Source: Conus ventricosus
Lineage: Eukaryota > Mollusca > Gastropoda > Neogastropoda > Conidae
Reading direction: 5' to 3'
DNA length: 64,000 nucleotides
Assembly: GCA_018398815.1 (NCBI GenBank)
Contig: CM031602.1
Location: 102,645,476-102,709,475 of the forward strand
This document shows positions 1-10,905 of this stretch, piece after piece. Each line of letters begins with the position of its first letter. Position 1 is the first letter of the stretch. The position numbers and the translations under genes are program-made. Below the pieces are notes generated by a model. That model did not search any database, was not told the origin of the DNA, and was given only the letters and a program-made list of their open reading frames with translations.

Positions 1-550
1 GTGGTCCCACTGACGTAAGTCTGAGTCACTAACAGGATTTGACGGCAGACAGTGCCTGTGGCCATTGTGTGTACAATGCAACTCACGTTTTGATTCACTG
101 TCCACGCCAGTCTTCACATGCCCTTCCCTGAACAGAAATATTGCGGTGGTTGTATCATATATAAGTATTTAGCTTTTTTCAGACCAGCCTGTATCCCTGG
201 TGTAGACTGAACAATCTGATGGGATGGGACCATCGAAACCCACAGTGGAACAATTTCATCATGATGTCCCTGTAATGAAGTCCATAGTTGTCCATTTGTG
301 TACGGGCTTTTGTTGCATATTACCTACATATCTGTGAAAAAAGGACATATACCTCCAATGTGAAGAGTTTATGCTGAGACACTATTTATTTTGTATGGGG
401 TCTGCTGTGTGTTTGATTGTTTTTCAAGGGCATTGTCCAGTGAAACGAGCCTGTTGTGGGCTATGGAGCATGTAGTTGTCCCCATGGCTGGTAGGTCCTG
501 GTACCGCACTGGTGCACGGAAACAATTAGAAAGCTTCAGCCATGCCTTGC
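1..550. other. Flanking DNA left of Polinton-1
   Basis: No open frame with recognisable protein similarity and no clear repeat is visible. It ends at the caaag target duplication at 551-555. Confidence 0.6.
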
Positions 551-555
551 CAAAG

Positions 556-734
556 AGAGAATGTAAATAGCTATGTTCAAGACCCACCCATCTTATTTTG
601 CACGAAAACCCCCCATTTCACAAACTAATCACGTCCTTTCTCATGTCACTTTTACCTACAAAAATTAACACCTGTTTTCTAAACAAAATTAACTCGCAAA
701 AACGGCAAAAATCGACGTAATCGTTACTTTAAAA

Positions 735-765
<31 letters not shown>

Positions 766-846
766 TTACGTGCAAGATAAGATTTGGTGATCGTGAACAT
801 AGATATTTACATTCTCTCCAGGGGCATACAAATTAAGGGTTTACAG
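556..846 (+). repeat. Polinton-1 left terminal inverted repeat
   Basis: This is the reverse complement of 26066-26324. The repeat is itself self-complementary: the outer arm (about 556-605) pairs with an inner arm (about 763-817), because both carry the atgttca...tttacattctct sequence. A run of about 33 G at 732-764 lies in the loop; the right copy has only a few bases there. Confidence 0.9.
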
Positions 847-890
847 AATTAATTAATTTTTTAATTGTTGTTTATATTCTGGTTTAAAAC

Positions 891-1082
891 ATGCAGGTCG
901 AACTAGCTACAGAGCTTATTAATATACTTTACGAGTTGGATTGGGAGCGGGAGGCTGATAGAGAAGAGTTAAAGAGCAGGTTTGAAGAATTAATTACTGA
1001 TCTTTTTGAGCGCATAAATATGCGAGAAAGCGTGAAGCAGGCCATCAGTAAATACCAGATTCTTGGCCCCAACCAGTTATAA
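891..1082 (+). CDS. Small charged helical protein, Polinton-1 left arm
   Basis: A 63-residue intact frame directly inside the left repeat. It is rich in Glu, Arg and Leu (for example DREELKSRFEEL) and should form one or two amphipathic helices; there is no membrane segment or cysteine motif. It is first in a run of four short, same-strand, closely spaced frames leading to the polymerase gene. I do not recognise the family. Small left-arm accessory genes are common in Polinton and adintovirus genomes, but no role can be assigned from sequence alone. No counterpart was seen in Polinton-2. Confidence 0.5.
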   Translation: MQVELATELINILYELDWEREADREELKSRFEELITDLFERINMRESVKQAISKYQILGPNQL

Positions 1083-1108
1083 AGTTGTTTGCCATTTTAG
1101 TTGATAAT

Positions 1109-1219
1109 ATGGCTCCTGAAGATGTTAATCTGACTGTTTCTACTGACTCTGAAGGAGTAGCTATTCGCTTTAATGAAGATCAGGTTTTAAGATTAGAAAA
1201 GACTTTGAATAACAGCTGA
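1109..1219 (+). CDS. Tiny hypothetical protein, Polinton-1 left arm
   Basis: A 36-residue frame starting MAPEDVNLTV and ending with a Leu/Glu-rich stretch before TGA. It lies between two better frames, with short AT-rich spacers on both sides. There is no recognisable domain. It could be chance, but the position and spacing fit the compact gene packing of the arm. Confidence 0.3.
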   Translation: MAPEDVNLTVSTDSEGVAIRFNEDQVLRLEKTLNNS

Positions 1220-1262
1220 ATTTACAATTATTTTTTATTTATTTAAATTTTTAGATTTAAAA

Positions 1263-1526
1263 ATGGCTGTCGAACTCAGTGAATCTGATTTAAAGAATTG
1301 TAATGAACTATTTGACGAAACAATGAAAGTATTAAACATTGATTTTAGTAAATTTGGTTTTGAGAATGATGTAAACAATATAATAAAAGATCATAGTGAA
1401 CTATTTGACGAAGCAATTAAAGTGATGAGCATTGACTGTAGTGATTTAGAAAAAGCTAAAATATTAGCAGGTGTTATTGTAAGGTTAACGTGTCTTGAAG
1501 TGTTGCAACGCTTGGGTGAAGAATAA
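1263..1526 (+). CDS. Small acidic protein with an internal repeat, Polinton-1
   Basis: An 87-residue intact frame. The start has the context ttaaaaATGG, shared with other genes of both Polintons, and AATAAA overlaps the stop. The protein contains an imperfect duplication: ELFDETMKVLNIDFS near residue 16 and ELFDEAIKVMSIDCS near residue 46, followed by a hydrophobic helix (ILAGVIVRL). The paired ELFDE motifs suggest a tandem helical or peptide-binding unit. The family is not recognised, and a regulatory accessory role is only a guess from position. Confidence 0.5.
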   Translation: MAVELSESDLKNCNELFDETMKVLNIDFSKFGFENDVNNIIKDHSELFDEAIKVMSIDCSDLEKAKILAGVIVRLTCLEVLQRLGEE

Positions 1527-1594
1527 AAGCGTGTTTACTTACTTTTATTTACATTTATTTTTTTTTAATTTACATAAATATTGTGGCTTTAAAA

Positions 1595-1753
1595 ATGACG
1601 GCCAAACACGGAGAATCCAAGGCTGGAAAACTATATACGATGGAAGAAATATTTGATAGTGACAAACAATTAAGCAATAGTTTTAGTGAAGTAGACATGA
1701 ATATTATTAACCCTACAAACGTTCAGGAAAGCGTGACGTACGCTTTTCTCTAA
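1595..1753 (+). CDS. Small hypothetical protein, Polinton-1 left arm
   Basis: A 52-residue frame with ATG in the context cttt-aaaaATG, typical of these elements. It is polar, with no membrane segment (KLYTMEEIFDSD in the middle). It ends 19 bases before the putative polymerase start at 1773. No family recognised. Confidence 0.4.
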   Translation: MTAKHGESKAGKLYTMEEIFDSDKQLSNSFSEVDMNIINPTNVQESVTYAFL

Positions 1754-1772
1754 AACCCCAGAGTTTCTTCAG

Positions 1773-2091
1773 ATGGAGCCGCCAGTAAAAAGTGTTGTTG
1801 GCCGTTCTGATTGATTATATAACGCCTGATGATAGTAACATGCAAGTTTGGGTTTCAACTAACAGAAAGAAGTTATTAGCTATCGCAACCTTAATTCTGA
1901 ATGGGCTGATTACATGCTTACACAATTTAACCATGTGTGAGGAGGCTAAGTTAAGGGGGTCTGGCTGGTCTGAAGGGACAGTCCTTGAAATCAGATTAAG
2001 ACGAACAAAGTTCTATCTATAGTTGGCAATTCTTCCCTTTCCCTCCCCCAAAAAGGTTGAGTTAAAAACTAGCAGTCTTAAAATACAAAAT
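1773..2091 (+). pseudogene. DNA polymerase B, N-terminal fragment (Polinton-1)
   Basis: This is the first of three pieces of the protein-primed family B polymerase. The recognisable part is a GSGW motif (around 1960) followed by a segment read as PKKVELKTSSLKIQN just before the break. In Polinton polymerases this lies immediately upstream of the conserved Cys-Phe-x-Trp segment, which here resumes at about 12.6 kb. The frame shifts at least twice within 300 bases. The gene is cut at 2091 by the ISL2EU-type transposon, with AT at both junctions. A start at 1773 is likely but would give a short N-terminus for the family. Confidence 0.7.
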
Positions 2092-2205
2092 GGTCGACTT
2101 AGCTGTAATTATCCCCCTGTGAATCCGCGGGGTGGCGCTGGGTCTTAAGGTGTATACGCTGAACTTCGGGGGGTTGAGCTGAGCTGCAGTTGTAAACAAA
2201 CACCA
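2092..2205 (+). repeat. Left terminal inverted repeat of the ISL2EU-type transposon
   Basis: It matches 12500-12596 in reverse complement as imperfect blocks: aacttagctg-type end, ataatt, gcgg-ggtggcgctg, tatacgctg and taaacaaac. Indels of 3-11 bases separate the blocks. Confidence 0.65.
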
Positions 2206-2255
2206 CTTGCTTCTTATTTTGTTCATTTTTCCTGGCGTTTTCACGACGAAACACA

Positions 2256-2450
2256 ATGCCCAGTGGGTTTTGCTGTGTAGTGGGATGTGCATCGAAAATG
2301 GGCCATTCATTTCCGAAAGATAAAAAACGCCGAAAAGCAGTGGACAGTCGCTGTACGGAGAGACAAATGGAAACCAACTGATCGGTCCATCGTTTGCCCC
2401 ATTTTCTGCGCAGGACTACCTTGGCAGTATGTCCAAAAAGGGAAATTTTC
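2256..2450 (+). pseudogene. Transposase exon 1: THAP zinc-finger domain
   Basis: The frame opens MPSGFCCVVGCASK, with the first Cys pair of a C2CH THAP finger. It then shifts by one base near 2335 to give WTVAVRRDKWKP, the invariant Trp region, followed by IVCP and, after another shift, a His-Phe and AQDYLGSMSKKG. Order and spacing match the THAP DNA-binding domain, which would bind the transposon's own terminal repeats. It starts about 160 bases inside the left terminal repeat, as expected for the first transposase exon. Two or more frameshifts are needed. A captured host THAP gene is the alternative, but the DDE exon downstream argues for a transposase. Confidence 0.7.
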
Positions 2451-2496
2451 ATTTTGTTTTCCCTGTATTTTCATGCTTAAAACCATGAGTCGATTT

Positions 2497-2662
<166 letters not shown>

Positions 2663-3774
2663 CCTGAGGCTTTCTCATTCCCTTGCAGACTGATTTGTGA
2701 TACTTGATCTACGATCTAGATAAAGGGGTTTGTAGGTTTCTAAAAGAATTTGATAAATTCTACACACAGATCAATAGAAATCCATTTGTTAACTGTGTCT
2801 TTCTTGATTCTTCTGCTTGGATGCCAATGTTTAGTTAATCATTTGTACCTGACACATGTCAGTCTCCATACCTTTCACCATTTCTCCAACATTCTCCTCA
2901 CAGTTTGATAAGGTGTCTTTTTACCAAAAATCAGTATTGTTTAAGTATTGAGCTCCCAGTTTCAGTTGGCCAAAAATATATTGTAAACGAGTCTAAAATA
3001 ACGTTACTGATTGAAGATGAGTGAAAGGAGTACGTTAATAGTTATATGAGTTACATTCATTGGTGAGATTAAATTTCAAGAATGCATAAGGTTTTCCCAA
3101 AATTACCAAAGCACATACCCAAAAGTACTTTTTCACTTAAATGTCTGTGATTGATTCAAAAAAGAAAAAAAACAAAAAACAGTCCCAACAGTGCAGAAAG
3201 AGGAAGGATTTAACTTATCAAAAAACCCGAAGTGATCTCATGAAATTTGATCATGCTTTATAAATTTGACCAAACAAGAACATAGATTTTTATTCTCTGA
3301 ACTTCTTGAAATTTATGGATTGCGTTTGCCATAATATGAACAATTTTTTTTGTACTACCGATTATAATTTTGATCAGCTTGATAAATACTGTTAATGTGG
3401 TATTGTTGCATTTGCATACAAGATGTGTGTGTACGTGTGTGTGTTTAAGAAACATTTTTCTTGTGATTTTCCTGTTCATACAATGTACGTATTTGCAGCT
3501 TTTCCACAAAAGAACAAAAACCAGATTGTTATAGTAAAAAAAAAAAAGTAGACAGTGCGGTGTTTGTAAGTATTTCTCGTGTGCATTTGTACATGTATGT
3601 ATGTGTGGCATGAGTGTTTTGTACTTCCAGTAAAAATTCTTAGTTACTTTTAGGACATAGGTCCACGCATGTACTACAAATTACAATGAACTTTAGGAAT
3701 GTGGACTGCAAATTACAATGACTCATTTTATTTTAGAGACTTAAAAAAGATAAATATATATTTTTCAGGTACCT
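2663..3774. other. Putative intron of the transposase gene
   Basis: AT-rich sequence without recognisable protein similarity. It ends in a polypyrimidine tract and CAG at 3763-3774, a good splice acceptor for the next exon. Confidence 0.4.
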
Positions 3775-3955
3775 TCGACAGAGGAACCAGACTGAAAAGG
3801 GATGCTGTCCTAGTGTATTTCCATGGACGAGGCCCCAAACCAGTGTTCAGGTGGGAGAGAGAGAAGAGGAAAAGCAAAAACGAGATGAAGCTGGTAAATA
3901 GAATGCTGAAGAACAGAAAAGCGCCGCAGCTAAAAAGAAGCGCACTGTCTTCAAT
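3775..3955 (+). pseudogene. Transposase exon 2: end of the THAP domain and basic linker
   Basis: It follows the acceptor tttttcag. The frame reads TFDRGTRLKRDAV and, after one missing base, a Ser-Val-Phe-Pro-Trp stretch. The Leu-Lys-x-x-Ala-Val-Pro-x-x-Phe pattern is the conserved C-terminal box (AVPTIF-like) of THAP domains, so this completes the finger begun at 2256. A Glu/Lys/Arg-rich coiled linker follows (EREEEKQKRDE), then a basic AAAKKKR cluster that could act in nuclear import. Confidence 0.6.
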
Positions 3956-4532
3956 TAGTGATTTTTGTAATGCCTCAGAAGAAGTTTTTTGTTGTTCATT
4001 TAGTTTTGTGGGACGTGACAAGGTTTAGATAGTAACATGCACACCTTGAAGGTGAATTTTAAGAATTGGAAAGAACTTTTCTGTGTCAAATAATTTAAGA
4101 TAATGAAGTGTTGAAGCAGGTTTACAGTTCTAATGACTGTGTTGTGGAAAAAAGACCCAAAGCCTTATACAGTGAACTCTAAAAATAAACTAGAAACACA
4201 ATACTTGTCAGTATAGGCCAGAATAATCTGCAGTGTGTGATTTTTGTTTTTCCAGATCATTTTCCCCAATAGTCGTTACCGAAAAAGGAAGCAGCAGTTC
4301 CAACTTTTAAAAAAGGGGTAGTGGTGAGGGTATGGATGACATCTAGCAAAATTGACAACAGAGCATTATTTTAGTGTTGATTTCAATTAAGGGTAGATAA
4401 ACTTTGTGCATTTTTACATGGACTGAAGTTTCAATATTTCATGGTTTGCATTTTGGTTTTTGGGTGAAAATTGTAAATCATTTTAGATACAGTTTTTCTG
4501 AAAACTGCTCATGTTTGTCCCCAGAAAATCAG

Positions 4533-5250
4533 TTCCTTTTGATGCTAGTGAAGCTGAGACGCCACTACTTCACTTTGAATTAGGCCGAAATGTTTGGGGG
4601 TTTTCCTGAGTTTCTGTGAAAATTCTTTGTGACATGGATTAACTTCTGTCTTTACAATGGTTGAAATAAATTGTTGGCTAGGGTAAGCTTGTTCGGTACA
4701 AATTCCCCAACTGATTTTAGAAAAAAAAGTTTCAGCACCAGGGTAATTCTAGATGCAACTGAGATCGAATCAAGAGCCATCTAACCTCGTTTCAAGAGGA
4801 AGTTTTCAGCCTAAATCATGGAAATACCATGAAGTTCTTGTTGGTTCACCAGGGGGTCTGACCCCCTTGTTTCAAATGGTTTAATGCAGGTCTCAGTGAC
4901 CTTTAAAATTGTTGAAAGAAGGGGCCCTTTGCCCAGCTCTGTGAAAAGGGGATTCGTAATGGCTGAAAGGGTTTTAAAGTGCAGGAGATGTTTGCACCCA
5001 GAGATGTGAAAGTTAACATTCTGCTTTCTCAAAATGAAAACAGACTTCCCCAAAACTCTACAAATGGACAAAAGATTGCCAGTAAGGAGTTCATGTGGAG
5101 AAGAAATCATTGAAAGGGCCCAAAGTCAACATATATGCCAGCACCGACTAACCTCTGAAACAAACTTGCAACGCAAATCATTTCTGGTGTTCTTTCTGTG
5201 CAATTTCAGGAGGACAGTTGTCAGCGATTTGCTTGAACGTTTTCAATGGT
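4533..5250 (+). pseudogene. Transposase exon(s): HTH and DDE_4-like catalytic core
   Basis: After an acceptor (tgtccccag, ending about 4532) the sequence reads NQFLLMLVKLRRHYF, then AEMFG and FVTWINF. This is the helix-turn-helix that precedes DDE_Tnp_4 catalytic domains in PIF/Harbinger-type transposases. Downstream, in shifting frames, come KYHEVLVG (4820s), MAERVLK (4960s, where the family has a conserved Asp-Arg-Gly-Phe) and a His-Val-Glu-Lys/IIERAQSQHIC region (5090s) matching the third acidic motif. Frame breaks occur roughly every 100 bases, so it is inactive as read. Family assignment comes from motif order, not from a search. Confidence 0.55.
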
Positions 5251-6225
5251 AGGTGTGTTGGATTTGGTTTCTGTATGCTCAATACAAATATGTAATCAAG
5301 AACCTCTGTTTGTGGAATCTCATAAGCTATCAGTTTCCTGTTGCCCCACTAGATTTCCCTTTTCTGCTGTTTAAGAAAAAAAACTCATCCAGAGTATGAT
5401 TGATGTGCGTCTTGTGCAACTTTGTGAATTTTCTGTGGCCCTGTGAGGGAGAAAGTGGAAAGGTGTGTTGGGGTGGGGGGGCAGGGGGGGGGGACACAAA
5501 CATTTTCTTCCAATTTAGATTGATAGGTAGAAACTTGGTAATGTTTACATTAAACTTTTTAATGGTCAGGTGTTGTTGGATTTGTCTTCTTTATTGTCAT
5601 TACTGAATGGGGTAATAAAGACCCTTGTTTGGGGAATTCATTAGCTACCCAAGTTTTCTGTTTACACTAGAAGTTCCCCTTTTCGTGTTTAAGAAAGAAC
5701 TCTTTATCCGAGTATTATGTCTGATGTGCAGTCTGTGCAAACCTTGTGATTTTGTCAGGCCCCAGATGGGGGGTAAGTGGCAGTGTGTGGGGGGGAGGGG
5801 GGGGGGGGGGGACACAAAAGATGTTTTTCCCAAATTTAGTTTGATAGGTAGAACTGTGGTAATGCTTACATTGAACATTTTAATGGTATGTGTGTTGGAT
5901 TTGGTCTCTTGTATTGTCTTTACTGCATGTGTAATCAAGATCCTCCTGTTTGTGGAATCTCATGAGCTATCAGGTTTCCTATTTCACACTAGAGTTCCCC
6001 TCTCCTGCTGTTTTAAAGGAAAAAAAATTTTATCCTGAGTATTATGTATGATGTGCAGTCTTGTGCAAACCTTTGCTGAATTTTCTGTCAGGCCCCCTGA
6101 TGAGGGAAGTAAGTGGCAGTTGTGTTGGGGTGGGGGGGGGGGGGGGGGGGACACGAAAAATGTTCTTCCAAATTTAGATTGATTGGTAGAACTGTGGTAA
6201 TGCTTACATTGGAGCCGCTTGCAGA
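5205..6225 (+). repeat. Tandem array, unit about 318 bp, three copies
   Basis: The string tgttggattt recurs near 5256, 5574 and 5893, and each unit has a G-rich tract followed by gacacaaa or gacacgaaa. G-run lengths vary between copies. It is followed at 6240-6305 by an AT array. Confidence 0.85.
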
Positions 6226-6239
6226 AATTTAAATTCTGC

Positions 6240-6245
6240 ATATAT

Positions 6246-6306
<61 letters not shown>
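6240..6306. repeat. AT microsatellite
   Basis: A (TA)n run directly after the 318-bp array. The following 400 bases show no recognisable feature. Confidence 0.95.
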
Positions 6307-6308
<2 letters not shown>

Positions 6309-6722
6309 GATATAGATATATATACAATCCCCCAAGACTGCTTGAAACTAAAGCAACTTTAGGTGTTTGGCCAAATTCACTTGGCAAAAATATAGATAAT
6401 GAAGTTTGTAATCCATTTCAAGTTAGGGAACAAGTTTATAATCCATATAAGAGGTCCAGTGTATAAAATCACTATGCAAGCTGATGGTTGGCGAGAAGTG
6501 TTCAGATTCATTTCATCTTTATGATTGATGCATGTGACCAACATGCCTTTCCCTACTTAAAAGCACTCACTCCTGTCTCTCATTTATAAAAATGCAAATT
6601 TCTTTGCTTTTAAATTTTTTTAAAAATCTTTTTAATTTCTTGTTAATTTTGTTTGGAATTTTGATTGGTATGCATGAAGATTTTTTTTTTCTGTTTGTAG
6701 CAACATTCATTTGGGTCAATGA

Positions 6723-6897
6723 ACTGGTTATGGCATAACTTGAGAGCAAACTCCAAATGGTGTATGGTTATAGCATGACTTGAGAGCAAACATCCAAATG
6801 GTGTACTGGTTATAGCATGACTTGAGAGCAAACATCCAAATGGTTTTGTACTGGTTTGGCATGCCCTTGAGAGCAAAACATCCAAATGGTGTTACTG
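6723..6897 (+). repeat. Minisatellite, unit about 42 bp, four copies
   Basis: The block gcatgacttgagagcaaac recurs with a following catccaaatggtgtactgg stretch. The minus-strand frame through it is only the repeat. Confidence 0.85.
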
Positions 6898-7216
6898 TTT
6901 GTTATCAAGAAAGATGATGATGTTTGGCAGTGTAATACTCTATTATTTTTTTTTTGTTCTCATTCACACACAAACAAGGCAATAAGACCAATGATGAATA
7001 AATTAGTAAAACCCCATTTCAATGGCAGTTTTTATTAGTTATTAATTGGTTAGATATTCCAATACCCAAAAATGTATATCAGTCACTTGAATAATCTATT
7101 TTACATCAAAATGATCAGTAGATCTTGTTCCAACAATGATACAAGTCATGGCAAGATGGTGGGTTCCATTGTACCTGTTTTAATATGAATTTTGTCCTAA
7201 CCATAGCAGATAGATA

Positions 7217-7265
7217 TATTATATATATATATTATAATATTTTATTTATATATATATATTATATA

Positions 7266-7298
<33 letters not shown>

Positions 7299-7341
7299 AT
7301 TAAAATATATGTGTGTGTGTGTGTTTGTGTGGTGTGTGTGT

Positions 7342-7382
<41 letters not shown>

Positions 7383-7517
7383 GTGTGTGTTTTGGGGTGT
7401 GTGTGTGGTGTGTGTGTGTGTGTGTGCTTCGCTGAAATTCACTTCTTTTTTCTCATCTGCGCCCCGCACACAAAACAAAACACACACACACAACACACAC
7501 ACACACACACACACACA

Positions 7518-7548
<31 letters not shown>

Positions 7549-7585
7549 CCACACCACACACCCACAAAACACACACACACAATGT
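7217..7585. repeat. Compound AT / GT / CA microsatellite
   Basis: An AT run (7217-7305), then a GT run (7311-7430), a short unique spacer, and a CA run (7477-7583). The GT and CA halves could pair as a large hairpin. Frames on both strands here are artefacts. Confidence 0.95.
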
Positions 7586-7744
7586 TGCTATTTTACATTA
7601 TTTTATTCATTAATCATAGTATTTTTCCCCAGATTACACAGGAACTGATTTTAAGGGCAGAAAAATCTTTCATATGTACATAAAAATATACAGAACATGT
7701 ATATTTGTAATAAAAGAAACTCTCAAAACTGTTAAAAATTCAGT

Positions 7745-8330
7745 TTACTCAGTGCTGCAAGCACCCCACTCCAATTTACCTTCTCCCCCTTTTTGTTGTT
7801 GTCTTTTATTATTTACACGCAACATCTTAAATATCTTGTTATGAAAAACTATTCAAGGTTTAAAAGGCCCGTGCCAGTCTTGAATAAAATTTTACCCTGT
7901 GTTAGGTTTTCTTATGGGAGCATAAAATACCCACTTGGTAATGTTTATTCAGTTTTCTGTCAAATTTTAAAGATTCTAGACTTGCCTGTGGTATTAAACT
8001 TTTATGTATCAAGATTTTCTTTTTCAACATCCTTCCCTTTTACATCAGATTCGATATACAGTGAACAGCCAACTCAGATGTACACTTCTGCCTGCTTACT
8101 ACCTACTAATGTCATTGTAATCAAAGCAAATCTTCTGTTTTTAAATTTTCATTGAAAAAAAAATTAATATGTAATTTGTATGTGGAGGCTAGGGGGGGTG
8201 GGGGGGGGTTCACTTGCTGCAAGCCCCTACTCCACATATACCTTCTCCCCCTTAGTTTTGTGTCTTTTTTTATTTACCCCGCAACATTGTAAATATCTTG
8301 TTATGAAATATGTTTCTACATATTCAAGAA
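7745..8330 (+). repeat. Direct duplication of about 120 bp
   Basis: The segment tgctgcaagc...aaatatcttgttatgaaa at about 7755-7846 recurs at about 8212-8308 with indels. The 360 bases between are not repeated further. No gene recognised. Confidence 0.6.
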
Positions 8331-8449
8331 AAAGAGTAGGTCAACATTGTCATCCTTTCAGTTCACTGTTTGCATCAATATACCATAGTTTTGAATGTGT
8401 ACAATGGGGCACATTGGTCATTCTAGTATTTACTACCTGAAAGTATCGT

Positions 8450-9600
8450 AAGATTCAGACAGCATGTTTTTTATTGAATGCATAATCTCTAGATTTATCT
8501 CATAAACAATGAAGAAAAAAAAAAAAAAAAAAAAGAAAAGCGTTACAAACAGATGCAATGATATAATTTAATTTAATAATGTGTTAAAAATGAGTGGACC
8601 CAATGGGGGTTATCATTTTTTTTGGAAAAAATAAGAATGCTTACTCTGCTGCAGATGATGCATTCAATAAAATTTACTCAAATTGCTGTCAGTTGTCATT
8701 GTTAGCATCATGTCCTTGTGAGTGAAAGATTTTCTCATTGGAAGTCCTGTTCTTTCTGTTAGAATGCTTCCTCAGTGTGCGCGCCTGTGTCAGTGTCTTC
8801 TGTGTGGTTTTGTGTGTGTGTGGTGTGTTGTGTGTGTGGGGTGTGTGTGGGGGGGGGGGGGGTAATATGATTTTCCATGTTAACCTTTACTTGATGTTGT
8901 TTTGACTACACAGACCAATTTGTGCGGGTCGCCAAGACCACATATTTTGCTATTGTTATCCTATTCAGATCAGTGGGTCTTGTTTGACCCAACCTGATAT
9001 AGGGATCAGAGCGTATTCTCACTGATGGCTGGGTCATGTGTGAACCCATTTATATTGTTAGGTCCTCGGGAAAACTGCGACTAATTATGTTTTGATTGTG
9101 CCATACATGACATTTCTGTGACCAACGGCTTATTAATCGTTGACAATTTTTGTGAGATAGCTTGTTATAAAAAATATGGTTTTTTCGAGTCATGAAGACC
9201 GTAAACATGGTAAAGGTTAAGGATGGAGGCATTTTGGGTACATTTCACATTTTCTTTCCAGCAGAATTTAACTGATCTATGTCAGCATGAATTTTGAGCA
9301 TTAAGTTAGAAAGTGACACTAAACACATCAAAAGACTTCAAAAAATAAGCAAAAAAATTTTCCAGAAGTGGAGAGTACTAAACTGTGGTGTTGGATATAT
9401 GAACCAAGCTGACAGTAATTTATGCAAATGTAAGCAAGATAATTTGACCTTTCACAATACTTTAGTTTTTAAAGCAAAGTTAAATCACCCTTCTCATTTA
9501 AAAATGTATAATATCAAAGAAATGTTTGCTTTGATTGTTGGGGAGTACTCACACCTACTCACACTAAAAGGCTGTTTCATGCTAAACCCCCCCCCCCCGC

Positions 9601-9631
<31 letters not shown>

Positions 9632-9820
9632 CCCCCAAAAACAACACCCTTAGGAAATTCACAGAGGAATCCAAGCTGCTTATGTGAAAGCGAATCGAAA
9701 TATATGGGCCTCATCAGTCCCGTCCAATATTGAACCTTAACTCTTTTCCTATGCAGGGAAATTAAAACGTTTCAAACTTTTTCCACATCAGGTGACACTG
9801 TAAGCATGATGATCTTCATT
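8450..9820. other. Non-coding interior of the ISL2EU-type transposon
   Basis: It contains an A run near 8514-8535, a GT/G tract at 8808-8863 and a C run at about 9585-9630. No protein similarity recognised. Confidence 0.5.
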
Positions 9821-9829
9821 GAGAAAGGT

Positions 9830-10260
9830 CTGTACAAAGGATTCTAAGAGAGCACCTTGAAATGACTTTCAAAGAAAATCTGGAGATTTTGGTCATGTCT
9901 TGAATGAAAACATCATCTTTCTGAACCGTCAGAACCTTACAGTCCACAAACGTATATACAATGAAGTGATGTCTTTGATCCTGTGCACAGATCTGTCCCT
10001 GTATCTGATAAAAATACTCTGCCCTCTTTTTTAGTTTCAACTGACCCTCAACATTTTCTAAGTATGGCACTGTGGGAAAGGGGAGATTTTTTGATCTCTT
10101 GCGGTGTAAGGGCATTTTACCTTTCAACTGAAAATGACCCCTCTTCCTCCTGCATCAGGTGAACAGGCTAGGGAAAGGAAATTTTTTTGCAGGCAATAAT
10201 GCCACAACTGCGGCACGCTTTTCCTGTTTGGCACTGAAACTTGTCAAGGCAATGGCTCAT
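9830..10260 (-). pseudogene. YqaJ-like nuclease domain (exon of the SAP-SWIM-YqaJ gene)
   Basis: On the minus strand, the frame near 10100 gives VKCPYTARDQK, the Glu/x-Val-Lys-Cys-Pro catalytic motif region of YqaJ (lambda-exonuclease-type) nucleases. It is followed after a frameshift by KLKKRAEYFYQIQGQICA, the Tyr-x-Gln-x-Gln-Gly-Gln motif of the same fold, and then HHFIVYTF. Upstream (near 10240) lies HEPL, matching the conserved Glu before the core. These proteins act as a 5'-3' exonuclease or recombinase, and a YqaJ gene accompanies the transposase in ISL2EU elements. The domain is complete in motif order but broken by at least two shifts. Confidence 0.65.
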
Positions 10261-10629
10261 GTCTCTTACCATGCATAATGGCTGGGGTTTTCAGTGTTTG
10301 CCCTACACTTGTCAGACTCAAGGCAAAATTATTTTTATCTGTTTTTTTTCTGTCATTTTACATATCCGCCCAAAATTTTAGGAGTGCGTCGCTTAGTTCT
10401 TTCCAGGACCACTGTTTTATTGCATGACTGACCACGAGTTCTTTTTGTAGTTCCACTCTCTCGGTTTTTTGTGATTGCAATGATCTGATGATCCTTTAGG
10501 ACATTGAGCTTCAAGAGAGTGAGTGCAAAAAACCTCCATGATCATGGGGAAAAAGGCATACATGTTTACCGATTGAAAGAGGTGTGACACGGGGCGTCAG
10601 TCACCTTTGGAATGCCTTCCAAGTGTTGA

Positions 10630-10905
10630 AAAATGGCTTGGATAGCTGGCCATATTCCTTCGCTCTCTGGGCCCGGGGTCATATACCCAACTCCTTCCCG
10701 AAAGGCAGTTTCATTTCTGGGCTTTTACTGGTGGGCCCCCCATGCGGTCGTTCCTAGCGGGAAACGCTGTAATGTTTGTGTGGGACGTTTCCTGCGTCTT
10801 GAAGGCCCCCTCCTTTTGATACACAGATAGACCATGCAGCACAGAAGTGACATGTTTACAGTGAGCTTTATGGGCCCCTTTCCAGCAGCCACTCACACTG
10901 AGCAG
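10630..10905 (-). pseudogene. SWIM-type zinc finger region of the same gene
   Basis: The minus-strand frame reads HCKHVTSVLHGLSVYQKEG, which fits the Cys-x-His half of a SWIM finger followed by its usual hydrophobic helix. The preceding Cys-x-Cys half is in the poorly framed stretch near 10890-10910. A Lys-rich linker follows toward the YqaJ part. SWIM fingers bind DNA or protein and are often fused to transposon nucleases. The order SAP, SWIM, YqaJ on one strand supports one multi-exon gene reading leftward from 12.3 kb. Confidence 0.5.
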
